Shown: positions 60,601 to 64,000 of the stretch, piece by piece
Layout: each line of letters starts with the position of its first letter
Position numbering within the stretch: the first letter of the stretch is position 1
NCBI GenBank assembly: GCA_001939145.1
Contig: LSRX01000763.1
Span: 178,233-242,232 of the forward strand
Reading direction: 5' to 3'
Length of the DNA: 64,000 bases
DNA from: Symbiodinium microadriaticum
Lineage: Eukaryota > Sar > Dinophyceae > Suessiales > Symbiodiniaceae
Made by a program: the position numbers and the translations under genes
The notes under the pieces: model-generated
What the model saw: only the letters and a program-made list of their open reading frames with translations
What the model was told of the DNA's origin: nothing
The model's database searches: none

Positions 60601-63600
60601 GCCTTGCCGAAGCCCCCAAAACCCCCACACCCCCAAACCCTAAAAACCCACAAGCTCCGCCGAAACCCCAAAAACCCCCCAAACCCCTAAACCCTGAATG
60701 TCACTGACAACCCTAAAGCCTAAACCCCTAAACCCGAAACTGCGAGGGTGAAAACCCAAACCCACAAGCCTTGCCGAAGCCCCCAAAACCCCCACACCCC
60801 CAAACCCTAAAAACCCACAAGCTCCGCCGAAACCCCAAAAACCCCCCAAACCCCTAAACCCTGAATGTCACTGACAACCCTAAAGCCTAAACCCCTAAAC
60901 CCGAAACTGCGAGGGTGAAAACCCAAACCCACAAGCCTTGCCGAAGCCCCCAAAACCCCCACACCCCCAAACCCTAAAAACCCACAAGCTCCGCCGAAAC
61001 CCCAAAAACCCCCCAAACCCCTAAACCCTGAATGTCACTGACAACCCTAAAGCCTAAACCCCTAAACCCGAAACTGCGAGGGTGAAAACCCAAACCCACA
61101 AGCCTTGCCGAAGCCCCCAAAACCCCCACACCCCCAAACCCTAAAAACCCACAAGCTCCGCCGAAACCCCAAAAACCCCCCAAACCCCTAAACCCTGAAT
61201 GTCACTGACAACCCTAAAGCCTAAACCCCTAAACCCGAAACTGCGAGGGTGAAAACCCAAACCCACAAGCCTTGCCGAAGCCCCCAAAACCCCCACACCC
61301 CCAAACCCTAAAAACCCACAAGCTCCGCCGAAACCCCAAAAACCCCCCAAACCCCTAAACCCTGAATGTCACTGACAACCCTAAAGCCTAAACCCCTAAA
61401 CCCGAAACTGCGAGGGTGAAAACCCAAACCCACAAGCCTTGCCGAAGCCCCCAAAACCCCCACACCCCCAAACCCTAAAAACCCACAAGCTCCGCCGAAA
61501 CCCCAAAAACCCCCCAAACCCCTAAACCCTGAATGTCACTGACAACCCTAAAGCCTAAACCCCTAAACCCGAAACTGCGAGGGTGAAAACCCAAACCCAC
61601 AAGCCTTGCCGAAGCCCCCAAAACCCCCACACCCCCAAACCCTAAAAACCCACAAGCTCCGCCGAAACCCCAAAAACCCCCCAAACCCCTAAACCCTGAA
61701 TGTCACTGACAACCCTAAAGCCTAAACCCCTAAACCCGAAACTGCGAGGGTGAAAACCCAAACCCACAAGCCTTGCCGAAGCCCCCAAAACCCCCACACC
61801 CCCAAACCCTAAAAACCCACAAGCTCCGCCGAAACCCCAAAAACCCCCCAAACCCCTAAACCCTGAATGTCACTGACAACCCTAAAGCCTAAACCCCTAA
61901 ACCCGAAACTGCGAGGGTGAAAACCCAAACCCACAAGCCTTGCCGAAGCCCCCAAAACCCCCACACCCCCAAACCCTAAAAACCCACAAGCTCCGCCGAA
62001 ACCCCAAAAACCCCCCAAACCCCTAAACCCTGAATGTCACTGACAACCCTAAAGCCTAAACCCCTAAACCCGAAACTGCGAGGGTGAAAACCCAAACCCA
62101 CAAGCCTTGCCGAAGCCCCCAAAACCCCCACACCCCCAAACCCTAAAAACCCACAAGCTCCGCCGAAACCCCAAAAACCCCCCAAACCCCTAAACCCTGA
62201 ATGTCACTGACAACCCTAAAGCCTAAACCCCTAAACCCGAAACTGCGAGGGTGAAAACCCAAACCCACAAGCCTTGCCGAAGCCCCCAAAACCCCCACAC
62301 CCCCAAACCCTAAAAACCCACAAGCTCCGCCGAAACCCCAAAAACCCCCCAAACCCCTAAACCCTGAATGTCACTGACAACCCTAAAGCCTAAACCCCTA
62401 AACCCGAAACTGCGAGGGTGAAAACCCAAACCCACAAGCCTTGCCGAAGCCCCCAAAACCCCCACACCCCCAAACCCTAAAAACCCACAAGCTCCGCCGA
62501 AACCCCAAAAACCCCCCAAACCCCTAAACCCTGAATGTCACTGACAACCCTAAAGCCTAAACCCCTAAACCCGAAACTGCGAGGGTGAAAACCCAAACCC
62601 ACAAGCCTTGCCGAAGCCCCCAAAACCCCCACACCCCCAAACCCTAAAAACCCACAAGCTCCGCCGAAACCCCAAAAACCCCCCAAACCCCTAAACCCTG
62701 AATGTCACTGACAACCCTAAAGCCTAAACCCCTAAACCCGAAACTGCGAGGGTGAAAACCCAAACCCACAAGCCTTGCCGAAGCCCCCAAAACCCCCACA
62801 CCCCCAAACCCTAAAAACCCACAAGCTCCGCCGAAACCCCAAAAACCCCCCAAACCCCTAAACCCTGAATGTCACTGACAACCCTAAAGCCTAAACCCCT
62901 AAACCCGAAACTGCGAGGGTGAAAACCCAAACCCACAAGCCTTGCCGAAGCCCCCAAAACCCCCACACCCCCAAACCCTAAAAACCCACAAGCTCCGCCG
63001 AAACCCCAAAAACCCCCCAAACCCCTAAACCCTGAATGTCACTGACAACCCTAAAGCCTAAACCCCTAAACCCGAAACTGCGAGGGTGAAAACCCAAACC
63101 CACAAGCCTTGCCGAAGCCCCCAAAACCCCCACACCCCCAAACCCTAAAAACCCACAAGCTCCGCCGAAACCCCAAAAACCCCCCAAACCCCTAAACCCT
63201 GAATGTCACTGACAACCCTAAAGCCTAAACCCCTAAACCCGAAACTGCGAGGGTGAAAACCCAAACCCACAAGCCTTGCCGAAGCCCCCAAAACCCCCAC
63301 ACCCCCAAACCCTAAAAACCCACAAGCTCCGCCGAAACCCCAAAAACCCCCCAAACCCCTAAACCCTGAATGTCACTGACAACCCTAAAGCCTAAACCCC
63401 TAAACCCGAAACTGCGAGGGTGAAAACCCAAACCCACAAGCCTTGCCGAAGCCCCCAAAACCCCCACACCCCCAAACCCTAAAAACCCACAAGCTCCGCC
63501 GAAACCCCAAAAACCCCCCAAACCCCTAAACCCTGAATGTCACTGACAACCCTAAAGCCTAAACCCCTAAACCCGAAACTGCGAGGGTGAAAACCCAAAC

Positions 63601-64000
63601 CCACAAGCCTTGCCGAAGCCCCCAAAACCCCCACACCCCCAAACCCTAAAAACCCACAAGCTCCGCCGAAACCCCAAAAACCCCCCAAACCCCTAAACCC
63701 TGAATGTCACTGACAACCCTAAAGCCTAAACCCCTAAACCCGAAACTGCGAGGGTGAAAACCCAAACCCACAAGCCTTGCCGAAGCCCCCAAAACCCCCA
63801 CACCCCCAAACCCTAAAAACCCACAAGCTCCGCCGAAACCCCAAAAACCCCCCAAACCCCTAAACCCTGAATGTCACTGACAACCCTAAAGCCTAAACCC
63901 CTAAACCCGAAACTGCGAGGGTGAAAACCCAAACCCACAAGCCTTGCCGAAGCCCCCAAAACCCCCACACCCCCAAACCCTAAAAACCCACAAGCTCCGC
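54626..64000. repeat. 167-bp satellite array, about 56 copies, continuing past the window
   Basis: The unit CCCTAAAAACCCACAAGCTC... repeats every 167 bp from 54626 (next starts 54793, 54960 and so on) for 9,375 bp, that is 56 full units plus 23 bp. I see no difference between copies. The unit contains six or seven heptamer-like motifs, all in C-rich orientation, plus TGAATGTCACTGACAACCCT and CGAAACTGCGAGGGTGAAAA as the only non-heptamer parts. A single N at 54625 marks its left edge. 167 is not a multiple of three, so the open frame on the minus strand is a by-product. Confidence 0.97.

Noticed and set aside
54628-63855. More than fifty identical 69-codon frames on the minus strand
   Set aside because: They are the by-product of a 167-bp satellite; the unit length is not a multiple of three and the translation is a Gly/Phe/Val-rich reading of heptamers.
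54626-64000. CRISPR-like regular repeats
   Set aside because: The whole 167-bp unit repeats with no unique spacers, in a eukaryotic context.

Overview
The window reads as nuclear DNA of a eukaryote. Nothing supports a bacterium, phage or organelle: there are no operons, no long reading frames (the longest uninterrupted frame I would defend is about 225 codons) and no rRNA or convincing tRNA. The dominant motif is a degenerate Arabidopsis-type telomere heptamer (TTTAGGG / CCCTAAA), scattered through almost every kilobase. The coding signal is a series of short GC-richer islands of 40-450 bp, most bounded by AG on the left and GT (sometimes GC) on the right. My best guess is an alveolate alga, most likely a dinoflagellate, because of the heptamer type, the many small exons, the GC-AG introns and the introner-like elements. 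The guess rests on architecture, not on a recognised gene.

Layout. 1-9 kb: heptamer-rich DNA with small exon islands and the first copies of several inverted-repeat families; at 8573-9037 three exons join in frame across two introns that carry such elements. 9.6-10.25 kb: a cluster of microsatellites. 10.3-18.2 kb: more exon islands, including a possible membrane-helix exon at 17047 followed by a 95-bp introner-like intron. 19251-20065: an assembly gap. 21-35 kb: the densest run of exon islands, including a canonical EF-hand (29007), a cysteine-rich exon (31334) and a long glycine/lysine-rich frame (34870). 35.8-38.9 kb: a nested tandem array of a 234-bp terminal-repeat module (A) and a 486-bp module (B) encoding the C-terminal half of a Tc1/mariner-IS630-type DD34E transposase, in the order A-B-B-B-B-A-B-A. 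39-54.5 kb: further exon islands, inverted-repeat elements, a 96-114 bp hairpin tandem repeat (45991) and a frameshifted 51.1-kb frame. 54626-64000: about 56 copies of a 167-bp satellite whose own sequence is rich in CCCTAAA; it runs off the window end.

The main observations are these. (1) The heptamer is usually CCCTAAA on the left of an exon island and TTTAGGG on its right. An intron therefore starts G-rich and ends C-rich, and its two ends are complementary. (2) At least two families of conserved elements (a 95-bp family and a GGGTTCTTGTTAAGGG-ended family) carry the splice sites at or inside their ends and join exons in frame, as introner elements do. (3) Four other short inverted-repeat families recur 3-7 times each. 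(4) The transposase array is nearly identical between copies, so it is recent. No exon island could be assigned a named function except the EF-hand and the transposase. Exon boundaries are predictions from splice dinucleotides and open frame, and joins between exons are uncertain unless stated.
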